Shown here one piece after another: positions 20,919 to 30,892 of a stretch of DNA of 64,000 nt (position 1 is its first letter; each line of letters opens with the position of its first letter). Under the pieces are notes generated by a model that had not been told where the DNA came from, ran no database searches, and worked only from the letters and a program-made list of their open reading frames with translations. Source of the stretch: Doryteuthis pealeii (Eukaryota; Mollusca; Cephalopoda; Myopsida; Loliginidae); NCBI GenBank assembly GCA_023376005.1, contig CM042145.1, positions 57,491,496 through 57,555,495 of the forward strand. The letters are read 5' to 3'. A program made the translations under genes and the position numbers.

Positions 20919-21307
20919 TGTGGTGATTAAAATGAAATTGAAATTTAAAAAATAAAAAAAATAACAAACTCCCATGAACCTTCACCGGAAGAACTCTCCG
21001 ATCATATACGGCAAAAAGAACCCACAAAGAGAATATCACGGCCATTCAAACTTAGGCCTTGTCTGGGATACGACACCACTCATGGACAGGGAGAAATTTC
21101 CTTGCCACGTGGTGGCTATGACCGGGGAATAAAGCCTAAATCATAAAACCACTTTCTGTCTTTGTCTCTTTCTTTTTTCTTCCCTTAAATTACTTTTTCA
21201 GCACGACCAACAATTAAGATGGGGTTAAAAACAAACCCTAGGAACATGAACCAAGAATAAACACATCCACCTTTAAACCTTAAAACACTAAACCTTTTAC
21301 CAGCCCA
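20919..21307 (+). repeat. LTR-like repeat L, copy 2
   Basis: Colinear with 1798-2177: begins tgtggtgattaaaatgaaat, shares cttcaccggaagaact, gccacgtggtggctatgacc, ggggaataaagcctaaatca and ccctaggaaca, and ends near ccagccca. Confidence 0.5.
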
Positions 21308-21719
21308 TGGGTATAACTATTATGTTATTTTGACAACTTACTAGCATAAAGAATAATTATTTTGACTTCAAATCATTGCGTAATGTGTACATATACACAC
21401 ACAGACAGACAACCGGTGGCTTTATGTATATACAGTGGTGAATAGTTGTTAGTGTTGAGAACGTCTTTTTACCTCTCTTAACGTATTTGCTGCGGTAAAT
21501 TCTGAACTATTATTAAGAAACGCCTAGTCGAACGGTAAATCTTACAGACGTACAATCGTGCCAACGACCTTGGGAAATTTGTCGATGGGATGTAAATACA
21601 TGCTTCGGCTCATCGACAACAAATTGACAAGCAGTTTAATTGATAAGTGCTGGGTCTAGGGCACTTCGTTAAACTATACGAATAACATTAAAAGTGTATT
21701 TCCTTCTGGCCTATATGTG

Positions 21720-21768
<49 letters not shown>

Positions 21769-22196
21769 CGAAGGTTATTTTAGAAGGCAGAATCCTCTCT
21801 TAATTGAATAATTACATAAAATGTCAGTCATGTATTTTTCAAGCAATTTTATCATCGGACACTAACTCTGGGAAGGTTTCATTCTTTCTTTCTTTTTATT
21901 TTTTGCAAAAATTGACAGGACTTTCTTTTATTGTTTTTATTTCATTTTAAATTCTTATTTCTTTATTTCTTTATCTACTCTCCTGTATTTAAGTGATGGA
22001 GTGGTTTGTGCAACCATTGACATAAAAAAAAACAGCAGAAGTTAGTTGGCACGAAACTTCCTTGTCTCCCGATATTCAAACGGCTTGTGATTTAATAGCT
22101 ACGAAAGTTCTCACGTGTCTCTCTCCACCAAGCTGTTGACATTAAAACAACGCGAATTCATTTATTAATGTCTGGACTGTGGCCTACTTGCCTAAA

Positions 22197-22197
<1 letters not shown>
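21308..22197. other. Unannotated stretch with a (TA)n run
   Basis: The only clear feature is a pure TA run at 21721-21764. No gene recognised. Confidence 0.45.

Positions 22198-22247
<50 letters not shown>
22198..22247 (+). repeat. (TA)n microsatellite
   Basis: About 25 TA units. Confidence 0.95.
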
Positions 22248-22249
<2 letters not shown>

Positions 22250-22457
22250 AACATATATTGATTTTATTCATTTCCTATTTTAAAACAACAAAAAAGAAAT
22301 TGTCATTTGTAACTTTTGACCTGATCCGAGCTGTAAGATTAACTAGACAGGAAACACTTTTAAAAAGAGAAGAAAAAAAAAGGGAATTGCTCACGAGTAG
22401 ATCCTGTGTATTGGTCGACCCTCGATTTAGTCATAAAAGCAGCAATGTTCAATACTT

Positions 22458-22640
22458 GAGGGTCGGCTGAAAAGTTTATAGACTAAGATACTCTCATGGA
22501 ATTTAACCAAATGAGGTTTATTTTTTAACATAGTACCCCTTTGCGGTCCACATACTTCTTCCATCGGCATTGAAGTGCTTGCATCGCATTGGTCAAATAA
22601 TTCGCCAACATCATCGTCGTATGACTTCATCATATGAAGC
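22458..22640 (-). pseudogene. Second mariner family, transposase C-terminus and end
   Basis: The minus strand reads VGELFDQCDASTSMPMEEVC, the typical mariner C-terminal tail. A downstream UTR with ataaacctcatttggt-type text ends in the terminal repeat (gagggtcggctgaaaagttt on plus, from 22458). It aligns with 44105-44292 on the other strand. Everything upstream of the C-terminus is missing. Confidence 0.65.
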
Positions 22641-22650
22641 TTTCAGAACA

Positions 22651-22740
22651 CCTTTGTAGAGTTAAGCAGCGATGGGTCTGTTCAATACTTAATTAGGTCG
22701 CCACTTAAGCAGAAGCAGATACTGTAAGCAGCCCGTGTCC
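22651..22740 (+). mobile_element. 5S-derived SINE head fragment
   Basis: Reads gagttaagcagcgatgggtc, tgttcaatacttaattagg and actgtaagcagcccgtg, which follow the 3' half of 5S rRNA (GGTTAAGC...AGTACTTGGATGGG...GCTGTA). Confidence 0.65.
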
Positions 22741-22762
22741 TTTGTTTATCAAAATGTTTTTT

Positions 22763-23130
22763 GGTTGGTTGGAATTTACGACATGTCAACCCTTATTGGG
22801 TTATTTTATGCCGAAAAGGTGTTGTTTCATTCATTCTTGATTGGTACTCAATTTTTTAACTTAATTTTTAAAAACATGTTTTCAAACTCATTTTTTTTAT
22901 TCAACCCAAATACCACTCCCGGTCAGAGTGAACCAGGAAGAAATAGTGATGAAGGGGTACTCTGCATTCCCCAGAGCTCCAAAATTGGAACTTCACCATC
23001 AGATAAAGTTTAACATCATACACAGGACACTAAGACCCTCAGCCACCAACTATTTACTCATAGCTGAAGAAGAACAAATGGGTTCATATATTTCCAAAGG
23101 AGGGCATTAGCACGAAGTGAAACGGAAACA
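22763..23130 (-). repeat. Element E with T1 tail
   Basis: The T1 hairpin (acatgtcaacccttattggg, then ttattttatgccg) lies at 22781-22813. E blocks gtcagagtgaaccagg, ccccagagctccaaaattgg and catcagataaagttt follow. The right end may join SINE-A body text (agctgaagaagaac near 23062). Confidence 0.65.
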
Positions 23131-23231
23131 ACTCACTCTTGATATTAAGCCAACCGCAGCCCTTAAAACGAACAAGCTGTATTGTTTTAATTAATTCAAC
23201 TTTTCAACTTTCAATATTTGATGAATAAAAA

Positions 23232-23473
23232 GCAAAGTCGTCGGGGTGGCCAAAAGTCGGTAACAGCTAGACAGCGAGGGAGTCTATCCCCCTTATCACT
23301 AGTGCTAGCCCAATATTTTAACGTCTGAGATGAAGTGCCCCACCTATCATCAGCTCCTTACTTTACCACACAGATCCCTGTGCTACTCATAGGCTTAGTT
23401 GACGAGGGCCGATATCGAACCTGGAACCTTCTGGTTCCTAGTCGAACACTCTACCGACTGAGCTAAACCGGTC
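23232..23473 (-). mobile_element. SINE-C, full length
   Basis: Minus strand: accggtttagctcagtcggt (box A), gagtgttcgactagg, ggttccaggttcgatatcgg (box B). The body runs to gactccctcgctg, and the cgacgactttgct end lies at 23232. This is one of the longest SINE-C copies. Confidence 0.8.
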
Positions 23474-23599
23474 CTTTATTTGATGAATAAATGAAACATT
23501 TTTTATTTGATAGTTAGATATTGCTTAATTTACTTTCATTATTTCGAAATTATCTTATCGACACTTAAAAAAACTACTGTGGATCGAATACGATGGCGG

Positions 23600-23865
23600 A
23601 GCTCGAAGCGTAACAGTTATCATCGTAAGATACTGGATGAGGCTGTTTGCATTTCATATAGCGCCAATACCATAGGAAAATGAGTTCTACTATTCTATTT
23701 CCAGCTATGGGAAAAACAGTAGGACAGACTGAGCCCTTTAAAATTGGTATGGCAACCGGTATAGGAGAAGGAAAACTCTGAATTCAAACTTGTTAAACTC
23801 CGCTTTTGAAAATTGACTTTCTGTCACATCCTGCTCGTGCGGTGAGGTTAGGTAAATATATATAG
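23600..23865 (+). mobile_element. SINE-A with T2 tail
   Basis: Head ggagctcgaagcgtaacagt is diverged and box B is weak (agatactggatg). The body has agctatgggaaaaacagtag and aacctggtatag-like text. Tail T2 is tgtcacatcctgctcgtgcg. Confidence 0.7.
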
Positions 23866-23922
23866 ATAGAACACAATGTCACTTTATAAATATCTATAAT
23901 CCTTATCAGGATGTTGTCTTCT

Positions 23923-24055
23923 ATATTCGGACAAATGAGACAGATGGTAAAACAGCTTCCTCGAAGCAAAAGAGGATGTAACTTTGAGTCTCATCGGGTG
24001 ATTATCTTTTATTTCAATTATACAAAATATATCATCGTGCCAAACATATTGTTTG
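23923..24055 (+). mobile_element. SINE-H head, diverged
   Basis: Aligns with 25993-26125: agatggtaaaacagcttcc, tttgagtctcatcgggtg, and the shared block atttcaattatacaaaatat. Confidence 0.55.
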
Positions 24056-24185
24056 AGTATCTTGTCGTTGAGTAGGTGTTAGAAAGGTAGCCTCGCATTT
24101 GTGAGTTCGATCCCTTCTAGATGTCTCATACTTGCGATCTTGTACCAAATTTAAGCTATGCTTAGTTTTAATACCGTAAGCAATT
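24056..24185 (+). mobile_element. SINE-B variant
   Basis: gttgagtaggtgttagaaag, then tagcctcgcatttgtgagtt with box B gagttcgatccctt, then cccatacttgcgat-like text and a T4-like tail (aagctatgcttag). It follows SINE-H exactly as at 26126. Confidence 0.6.
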
Positions 24186-24560
24186 TGTAAGAACTAACAA
24201 ATTTGGTATGCATACATCTTTCTAATGGAAAGCTGGGATAGTTTGAAATAAAGATAACTGTGTCCTGGTATGAAGCTGGAATGTGTTTTGCGGAAGTTTT
24301 TTTTTTCTTCTTCTTTTTGTAAGTTCAGTTACATGCTATGTGAGTTTTCAAAAGCTAAAGAATTAAAAGGTTGGTGGATTAGTTGGTTTTGTGACATGAC
24401 ATACTTTGTTGATTTATTTGATACTTAAGTCATTTTTATTTTTGATTATCTATTTTATTTATTTATTTATATTTTTTTATTTTTGATACTGAAGTCATTT
24501 TTATTTTTGCTAATAGTTATACAGTTTCAAGTAATAATAACAATCATTTGTAAACAATAA
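24186..24560 (+). repeat. Duplicated segment, first copy (right part)
   Basis: The blocks aatttggtatgcatac, atggaaagctgggatag, gctggaatgtgttttg, cagttacatgctatgtgag and aaaagctaaagaattaaaag recur in order at 26290-26430 and 27007-27150. Confidence 0.7.
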
Positions 24561-24740
24561 TATTTATAAACAGATTTAAAAGGTCAAATCTCTTAAATTG
24601 TCATGTTATTCATTTCTTAAAAATCCTACATTTACCAGAACTTTGATATCTCACGATACTAAGAAGACAGTGTTTGTATTCTTCTAAAGTTGTGCTAAAT
24701 TTACGCAAGGATGCCGCGTGTTGCCTAGAACAAATCCTGG

Positions 24741-25135
24741 TGTTACATATTTTATGAACAATAATAAATTATGAACGTACCTGTAGTTACAATTTTGAAT
24801 AAGGTCTGTTAGACTTTAAAATGACGGGTACCGTGGAAAGTTACTGGGGCCGATGAGTGACAACGGTGACATTCCAACTGACCTTCCGGTAGACGGTTTA
24901 GACACGTGGGAATTAGTTTTAGTCAGATGCGAGCCGGTACCCTATCAGGGATGATGTCTCTTAGAGTTAGCAATTCACCCGCGGCGGAATCATGGGCAGG
25001 GTTGAAAATAAAAGCTTGATCAAGAAACTAAGTCTGGTTTGATTAATTAGATATTAAAGACAATGACCAGCCCGAAGAAGAATCAACGAAGAAGAACCAA
25101 CCGTTAACAACAGAAGCCCACTAGATGAAAGAAAA
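24741..25135 (+). mobile_element. LTR of a retrotransposon (copy 1)
   Basis: It starts TGTTACATA and aligns along its length with 57840-58217 on the opposite strand. Shared features are ggggccgatgagtgacaac, ttcacccgcggcggaatca, a late AATAAA signal (24-base region near 25008) and a purine-rich right end. The conserved alignment continues to an ATGGCGGCCG text at 25134, whose TGG could be the start of a primer-binding site. No internal retrotransposon sequence follows. Confidence 0.6.
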
Positions 25136-25299
25136 TGGCGGCCGAGGTAAAACCAACAAGAAGAAGTGTAACAAGTAAGAAAGGCCATCATATAATTTAA
25201 TCTATCTAACTATCTGTCTCTCTCTCTCCTCCGTTATAAACTCCGAATATGTTAGAAGGGTATATAACACTGGAAGTAGGACTCCACAAAAAGCAGGTG

Positions 25300-25505
25300 T
25301 ACTGTATTATTACACAAACCATTCAAGTAAGACGAACAAGACACGTGAGACACTGCTAGTGAAGTAAGAACGAACTCATAAGTGTCGTTCTCCTGTGGAC
25401 ACCTACACATGGACACACACCAGAATGGGTCGAGGAGCAAAGACTCGCATTCATCATCTATGTACAGATATTGGATGTCGTGAGGAGGACTTGCCAGGGG
25501 CAATG
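25300..25505 (+). pseudogene. NLR-1 C-terminal fragment
   Basis: The plus strand reads in pieces TIQVRRTRHVRHC, SKNELISVVLLWTPTHGHT and VVRRTC, matching the NLR-1 tail at 44568-44997. Stops and frame changes are present. No trinucleotide tail remains. Confidence 0.65.
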
Positions 25506-25578
25506 TATTTGTCTATTTTTTTTCATTTTCTCTCATTTTCATTCTCTGATCAGCCAGGACAGTAAAATTAACTAAATC

Positions 25579-25765
25579 AGTATTTTTCAAACCTTTTTTT
25601 TTTACTGCGACTCACAGCCAGAACAACAATTTTAATTGTGACCCATTTAATCTAAGAGAAATGATATAAAATGAGTAAATCAATGAGAAACACTGTTCAC
25701 AATTTTTCCTTTTGCGATCAAATTTACTGAAAGGTCGGGACTCATAGTTTGAAAACCCCTGCTCT
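25579..25765. mobile_element. hAT-like MITE
   Basis: Ends are cagtatttttcaaacc and agtttgaaaacccctg, which are inverted relatives of each other. The inside has gactcacag and attgtgacccattt blocks. This resembles CAGGGG(T)TTTCAAAC-type hAT ends. The 8-bp duplication is not clear. Confidence 0.55.
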
Positions 25766-25992
25766 AGATAACAATTTCTCTTCTTGTTGATTAACACTAC
25801 ACCTGGTCTTCTGGCCGGGATTAGGTAATCGTAGGTTTCTCAGTCCCAGAGAATTGTATACATCTCATTCTCTATGAAGAATTATGGTTTGTACATATAC
25901 AAATTGGTAGTATGATCAATTTTTTCTCCATCTTTTTAAATTCTAGTTAATTTTTATCGTGATTCATTTGAGCCATTAATTCTATAACTGTG

Positions 25993-26125
25993 AGGGACAA
26001 CGCGTATAGTGGCTTAGATGGTTAAACAGTTTTCCCGGAAAAAAAGGGCAGGGGTTCGAGTCTCACGGGGAAATCATCATTTATTTCAGTTGTACAAAAT
26101 ATTTCATTTGCCGAATATATTGATT
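25993..26125 (+). mobile_element. SINE-H (tRNA-like head, best copy)
   Basis: tagtggcttagatggttaaa is box A and ggggttcgagtctcacgg is box B, spaced as in a tRNA. The tail block tttcagttgtacaaaatat follows. It sits immediately 5' of a SINE-B, as at 23923. Confidence 0.65.
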
Positions 26126-26255
26126 GGGTATTTCGCCGTGGTGTAGTTGTTTGAAAGATAGCCTCACTGTACTGAGTTCAATCCTTTCTAGGTGTCCCAT
26201 ACTTGCGATATTGTGTCGAAAGCTAGTCTTAGTTATAAATTTATATAATTGTATA
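26126..26255 (+). mobile_element. SINE-B variant
   Basis: cgccgtggtgtagttgtttg (box A), gagttcaatcctttc (box B), gtcccatacttgcgatattg, then a T4-like remnant (agctagtcttagtt). Confidence 0.6.
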
Positions 26256-26430
26256 CATTATAAATGTAAGTAAACAATTTGAAAGAGCTATCAAATTTGG
26301 TATGCATACCTTCTTCTAATGGAAAGCTGGGATAGCTTTAAACAAAGATGGGGCGAAGCTGGAATGTGTTTTGTGCAAGTTTTTTCTTTTTTTCTTTTGT
26401 GAGTTCAATTACATGCTATGTGAGGTGAGT
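26256..26430 (+). repeat. Duplicated segment, second copy (left part)
   Basis: Matches 24186-24340. Colinearity breaks at ctatgtgag (26424) and resumes at 27007, so the intervening SINEs were inserted later. Confidence 0.7.
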
Positions 26431-26446
26431 CTCCGAAAGGGGAGGG

Positions 26447-26660
26447 GGTCTCTGTGTCGTAGTGGATAAAGTGCTGGACTGTGACCTCGTAGTGAGTTCG
26501 AACTCTAGTCGCGTTATTACGTTCACTTTGAGAAAGGCATGAACCCCCTTATTCCCCAGCTATGAGTTAAATAGTACCACTAATGTTCTTCTACAAGGAT
26601 GACTGATATTAAATAAGTCACGAAGGTAGATATGCCATTAAACAAAGACACCAAACCAAA
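26447..26660 (+). mobile_element. SINE-D, full length
   Basis: Head tctgtgtcgtagtggataaa (box A), gtgctggactgtgacc, gagttcgaactctagtcg (box B). Body: attacgttcactttg, gcatgaacccccttattccc, agctatgagttaaatagta. The tail gatattaaataagtcacg and gccattaaacaaagacacc are T1-related. Confidence 0.75.
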
Positions 26661-26692
26661 CGGATCTAAAATGTATCATGTGCTGGTATAAG

Positions 26693-26833
26693 TAAGTAAA
26701 GTCGTCGGGGTGACCTAAAGTCGGTATCAGCCAAACAGCGAGGGAGTCTATCTCCTTTACCCTAGCGCTAGACCAAGGAGATTGTTTTGGCGTCTGAGGC
26801 AGGGTGCCACGCCTACCATCAACTCCAATACCA
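26693..26833 (-). mobile_element. SINE-C, 5'-truncated
   Basis: The distal part is intact (gtcgtcggggtgacctaaag, cagcgagggagtctatctcc, ttgttttggcgtctgagg). The tRNA-like head is missing after accatcaactcc. Confidence 0.75.
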
Positions 26834-26937
26834 AACAAGTTAATATCTGAAAATTACTGAATGAAACGAATAGAAATATACACCATACATAAGTATTTGA
26901 ATATATTAAGAATTTGAAACATTAAAACTTTCATCAA

Positions 26938-27012
26938 AATGAGTTGAGTCGGTGTTAAATGACCCGGAATGGGTTGATATTCTGTAAAACAAAACAGTCA
27001 ACCAACCAACCA
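26938..27012 (+). repeat. T1 tail fragment
   Basis: gttaaatgacccggaatggg, ttgatattctgtaaaac and a caaccaaccaacc terminus: tail T1 on the plus strand without a head. Confidence 0.6.
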
Positions 27013-27360
27013 AGGTCCCAAAAGCTAAGGATTTAAAAGGTTTGTTGGTTTTACGGCATATCATACTTTGTTGGTTTATTTAATACTGAAGTCATTTTCT
27101 GCAAATAGTTATATAATTTCATGTAACTAATAACAACAATCATTTGTATCATGAGCTTATCCTTTATCTCAATTCTACAAAATATTTCATTTGCCGAATA
27201 TATTGTTTGAGTACCTCGTCGTGGTATATTTGTTAGAAATGTTCCCTTATAGGCCAATTACTAGTAAGTTCGATCCTCTCTATGTGTCTCATACTTGCAA
27301 ACTTGTACCAAATTTAAGTTATGTTTAGTTTTAATACCGCAAACAATGTGAAGCCTATAT
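27013..27360 (+). repeat. Duplicated segment, second copy (right part) and SINE-B-like block
   Basis: Resumes the alignment with 24348-24560 (aaaagctaaggatttaaaag). Another SINE-H/B-like remnant (atatttcatttgccgaat, gtaagttcgatcctctc, atacttgcaaac) follows to 27360. Confidence 0.6.
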
Positions 27361-27384
27361 GCATGACCAAGTAAAGCTTAAATA

Positions 27385-27500
27385 ACGAGCGTACCACATG
27401 ATGCAATGGTTAACGATCTACACTGGCAGACTATTGCAAAGGAATTCACACTGGGTGCCCCAAACTTCTGACCTTGTGTCAAACTAAGTTAAGATGTATT
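27385..27500 (+). mobile_element. SINE-B with T4-like tail
   Basis: catgatgcaatggttaacga (box A region), caaaggaattcacactggg (box B region), ccccaaacttctgaccttgt and tcaaactaagttaag. Confidence 0.65.
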
Positions 27501-27544
27501 TTTCCAGACCTCCTGTCATGAGCAGGATGCGACACAATTTTTAA

Positions 27545-27797
27545 GCAGACGGTTTAGCTCAGCCGGAATACCATCTGCCTAGAAACCAAAAGGTTCCGGT
27601 TCGATACCACCCCTTGCCAGCTCAGCGCATGAGTAGCATAGCTTAGATCCGTACAGTAAAGTGAGGAGTTGATGGTAGGTGTGGTGCTCCACCCCAGACG
27701 CAAAAACAATTTCTCTCGTCTAGTGCTAGGGAAAAGAGGATAGAGTCCCTCGCTGTTCGGCTGATACCGACAATAGGCCACACTTACGACTTTACTT
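27545..27797 (+). mobile_element. SINE-C, full length
   Basis: gacggtttagctcagccgga (box A), taccatctgcctag, ggttccggttcgatacc (box B), then gagtagcatagcttagatcc, ttgatggtaggtgtggtgct and agagtccctcgctgttcgg, ending acgactttactttcc. Confidence 0.85.
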
Positions 27798-28013
27798 TCC
27801 AACTGGTTTGAATTAAGAGTTTTACTTTCCTCTTTGCCAAAGAAAGAAACCATTTGTCTTACTATTTACACATATGTGATGGGAGATTAGATGGATTCAT
27901 GCCTTTCTGAAGGGCATTAGCGCGAAGTGAAAACAGCCTTGTCCAGGATTTGAACTCAGGGCGCCGATTCTATTTTCTACGACAATAACCGTTATGCTAC
28001 GCCTCCTCCTACA
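27798..28013 (-). mobile_element. SINE-A, 3'-truncated
   Basis: Minus strand: gaggcgtagcataacggtta (head), gagttcaaatcctgg (box B), the body to ctcccatcaca, then contact with SINE-C at 27798. The 3' tail is missing. Confidence 0.75.
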
Positions 28014-28639
28014 ACTAATTATCTTGTTCGGTGTGAACAAAAACCAATGAATGAAATAGCAATTAGTAGATTGTTTATTTGTGGAAGAGTGTTGTACGAC
28101 TAAACCTAAACTAAAGGTAGAGCAACGTTAATAAACTGTTAGTAAATATACCATATGGTCAAGGTGTTTATTCAGTTGGACTGTAAGGAAAAATTTAGTT
28201 TCATGCGGTGAGAAAAATAAGGTTCACCTTATTTTTTTACCATATATCCAAATACTGGCGATGACTGCTTGTGACTAGGGCAGCGCAAGGGTCTCATACG
28301 CCCGAGGTGGACATAAAATATGCGCCTTCCGTTCTATCCGAATCAGTCATCTGCCATCACCCTGTCCCTTCACAAGTCTATCCTTCATCCTTCTTCTATA
28401 GCATTTTGACCCTCTCTGTGGGAAATTAGAAAACACCGATTGCATCAATTGACCTGAATCTTATTTACAAAACAGGAGCCATGCTGTCTACAACTACGAG
28501 CGTATGATGATTATAAAATCCCAAGTCTCTGATAATCTTTGTCCCATTACGCCCTTAACCCCTTTCTATGGGAGTTAAAATACGCCGACTATTTCCCTTG
28601 CAAAGTGTGTAAAAACCCCACCCCCCAAAAAAAGATAAT
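28014..28639. other. Unannotated stretch
   Basis: Less AT-rich than its surroundings. No gene or repeat recognised. Confidence 0.4.
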
Positions 28640-29170
28640 ATGATGTGTTCTGGGTATGATGCTAAATTGCATCAAGTGTCGAGGTCTCAATTCTGGAGCT
28701 CTGGGAGGTTTGGAGTACAATCACAGTTATATAGTTTCATTTAACTAATAATAATCATCATTTTTAGTAAAAAAAAAAAAAATTTAAAAAAACATTATAG
28801 CTTCAAGTAACTAATGTTAATACAAATAATTTTTACACAGTTATATAGTATTTTTTTGGGGGGGAGTCTTACCCTCTGCAGGGGATACAACGTATTCTAA
28901 GTCCCACCGATATGGCGGGATAGTACATGTTATGGTCCCATCTATTGATCAAGTATATCAATTTGAAAATTATTTGTTTTAGATAGGAATGCTTGAAACC
29001 ATATAATTGTGTGCAAATTATTAGTATTAAGCATAGTTACTTGGATCTATTGTTTATAAATGATTATTATCATTAGTTAAGTAAATCTATATAATTTCTT
29101 GCAATCACCCAAACTTGAGGTTAGCTTTAAATAACCCAACAAGAGTTGATATGTTGTAATACTAAGTAAA
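28640..29170 (+). repeat. Element E with T1 tail
   Basis: Blocks in sense order: tgttctgggtatgatgct, aattctggagctctggg, then inserted or diverged text with repeated ttatatagtttcaagtaact phrases, ggtcccatctattgatcaag, aggaatgcttgaaaccatat, and tail T1 (tttaaataacccaacaagag) at 29122-29150. Confidence 0.6.
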
Positions 29171-29217
29171 CAACTATAATATTTGTCTACACACTGTACA
29201 TCAGTGTCATCTATTAT

Positions 29218-29762
29218 ACGAGGATAATTCCAAAAGTAAGATCTCCAAAGCCCTGGGGGTGCAGAGAAACGGTTCGTGCGGCTATTGGCAACACTGCTAT
29301 GCTTTCGCCTGCACCTGCGTTTGCATCTGCACCTGCACCCGCCTCGCAGCCACGCCCAATCTATGTTTGGCATTCGTTTCTCATAGAGCTCCCGATTGAC
29401 CCTACCACCAAGTGTAAAGTTCCCGCAGTTATTCGGTTTTAAAACGCAAAAGGCATTAAACCAATTGAAATTCATCGCCCAATAACAGAAGTGTATGGTG
29501 AGTCGTGCATGGATGTCAAAAACGTCCAGAAGTCGTTTAGTGAGTTTGCAACGGCAACAAGGCTCAACGCTTCCTCAACGACTTAGGGGTGAGTTGGTAT
29601 GATATGGGCATACAAATACTACCACCGCGCCTACAAAAATGGATCGACCGAAATGATGACTTTGTAGACAAATAGATATATGTTTAAACTTTAAAATGAT
29701 GTAAATATCATTGACAATAAACAATAAACGTTTCTGTGATTTCTAAATATTTTGGACACCTT
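29218..29762 (+). mobile_element. Internally deleted mariner-like element, copy 2
   Basis: It begins tacgaggataattccaaaag, and its 3' part (caataaacaataaacgtttc, then atttctaaatattttgg) is shared with copy 1 on the opposite strand at 20208. Left flank ends in TA. Confidence 0.65.
29440..29675 (+). pseudogene. Mini mariner transposase relic (copy 2)
   Basis: Pieces in two frames read ITEVYGESCMDVKNV (N-terminal part) and then GVSWYDMGIQIL and RNDDFVDK before a TAG stop at 29673-29675. The missing catalytic core is the same as in 20293-20526. An indel splits the frame. Confidence 0.65.
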
Positions 29763-30564
29763 ACCAATGGGATTACCCTTGTATTAATGGTATTTATGAA
29801 TACGACATGGCATATTATCACACAATCAGAAACCTTTATAATATTATCCTACATTATTTCTATTCTTATTCGTCTTGGCCTGGAGAGCATATTCATTGAA
29901 ACTGAAAGAAATACAATATTCTCTTTACGGCGATTTGTTCTGAAAGAAATAGATAATAGCTACTAGTACAACACAAAGGACATAGCAATTTTAAAAGAAA
30001 TTTAATAAAACAATTGGTGACCTTGTAAAAAGTGGACTCTGGTTTGGTTGTATTCTTCCTTTGTTCCTGCTGGCTCCAATTGCAAAAGTGTTTGGGTCCT
30101 TTTACAGATAAAATATAGGTTTTCCCACATTTCAAAGAGAAAGAAAAAAATAGTTGACAAAGTTCAAACTCTGGTATCAAGTATTAATAAACAGTTATTA
30201 ACACACAATATGCATTCAATATTTTAAAGTACAGGATTTTAAGCAACAAAAAAAAAGGAAACTTATTAACACTGAGGGATTAATAGACGAAGGGAAAAGA
30301 ATAGCCCAAGGTTTTCTTTCAAATTTTATCTCTATATGAGATAGAGTGGAAAGGTCGGTATAATGCTCCACCCTCCGAATCTATGATACAGGGCCCCCAC
30401 TCTTCTACATGTCAATTTTCATAAAGCAGTATTCACATAAAATATATGAAGCCCGCCCTTCCAGGACCCCTCAACAAGCTTACCCCCATCCGGTCAGAGG
30501 GTTCGGAGATTGTATTCACAGAAATGCATCATCAGGAATATGGCCGGTTCAGAAAGGGCCGTAA
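29763..30564. other. Unannotated stretch
   Basis: A 76-codon open frame overlaps the left edge and a 95-codon one lies on the minus strand; neither resembles a known protein. No repeat recognised. Confidence 0.4.
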
Positions 30565-30892
30565 CTGATTTGGTTTCAGTTATTCATTTATCGGCATATC
30601 AACTCCTTATGGGTTGTTTAATACCGAAATTTGATTCTTTTGCAAAAATAACAATAGTTTCTAAGTTCCATTGTATTTCTAACAAATTTCACTTTATTTA
30701 TGGTCATTTGTTTGCACACGTTTATACTATTCCTATCTAATACAAATAATTTTCATACAGTTTTATGGTTTCAAGTATTTCTATATAATACTAATAGTTT
30801 ATACAGTTGATAAATAATAATGTATATGATTCAAAAATTAATTATTTGATTGCTGAGTTATATGGTTTCAAGTATTCCTTTCTAACATCAAA
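30565..30892 (-). repeat. Element E distal part with T1 tail
   Basis: T1 at 30593-30630 (ggcatatcaactccttatgg, gttgtttaataccg), followed by repeated tatggtttcaagtatt and tcctatctaatac phrases typical of E. It is cut by the NLR-2 start. Confidence 0.6.

Noticed and set aside
29077..29475. 132-codon minus-strand open frame
   Set aside because: It covers the 5' part of the plus-strand mini-mariner element and an E tail. The recognisable transposase motifs are on the plus strand.
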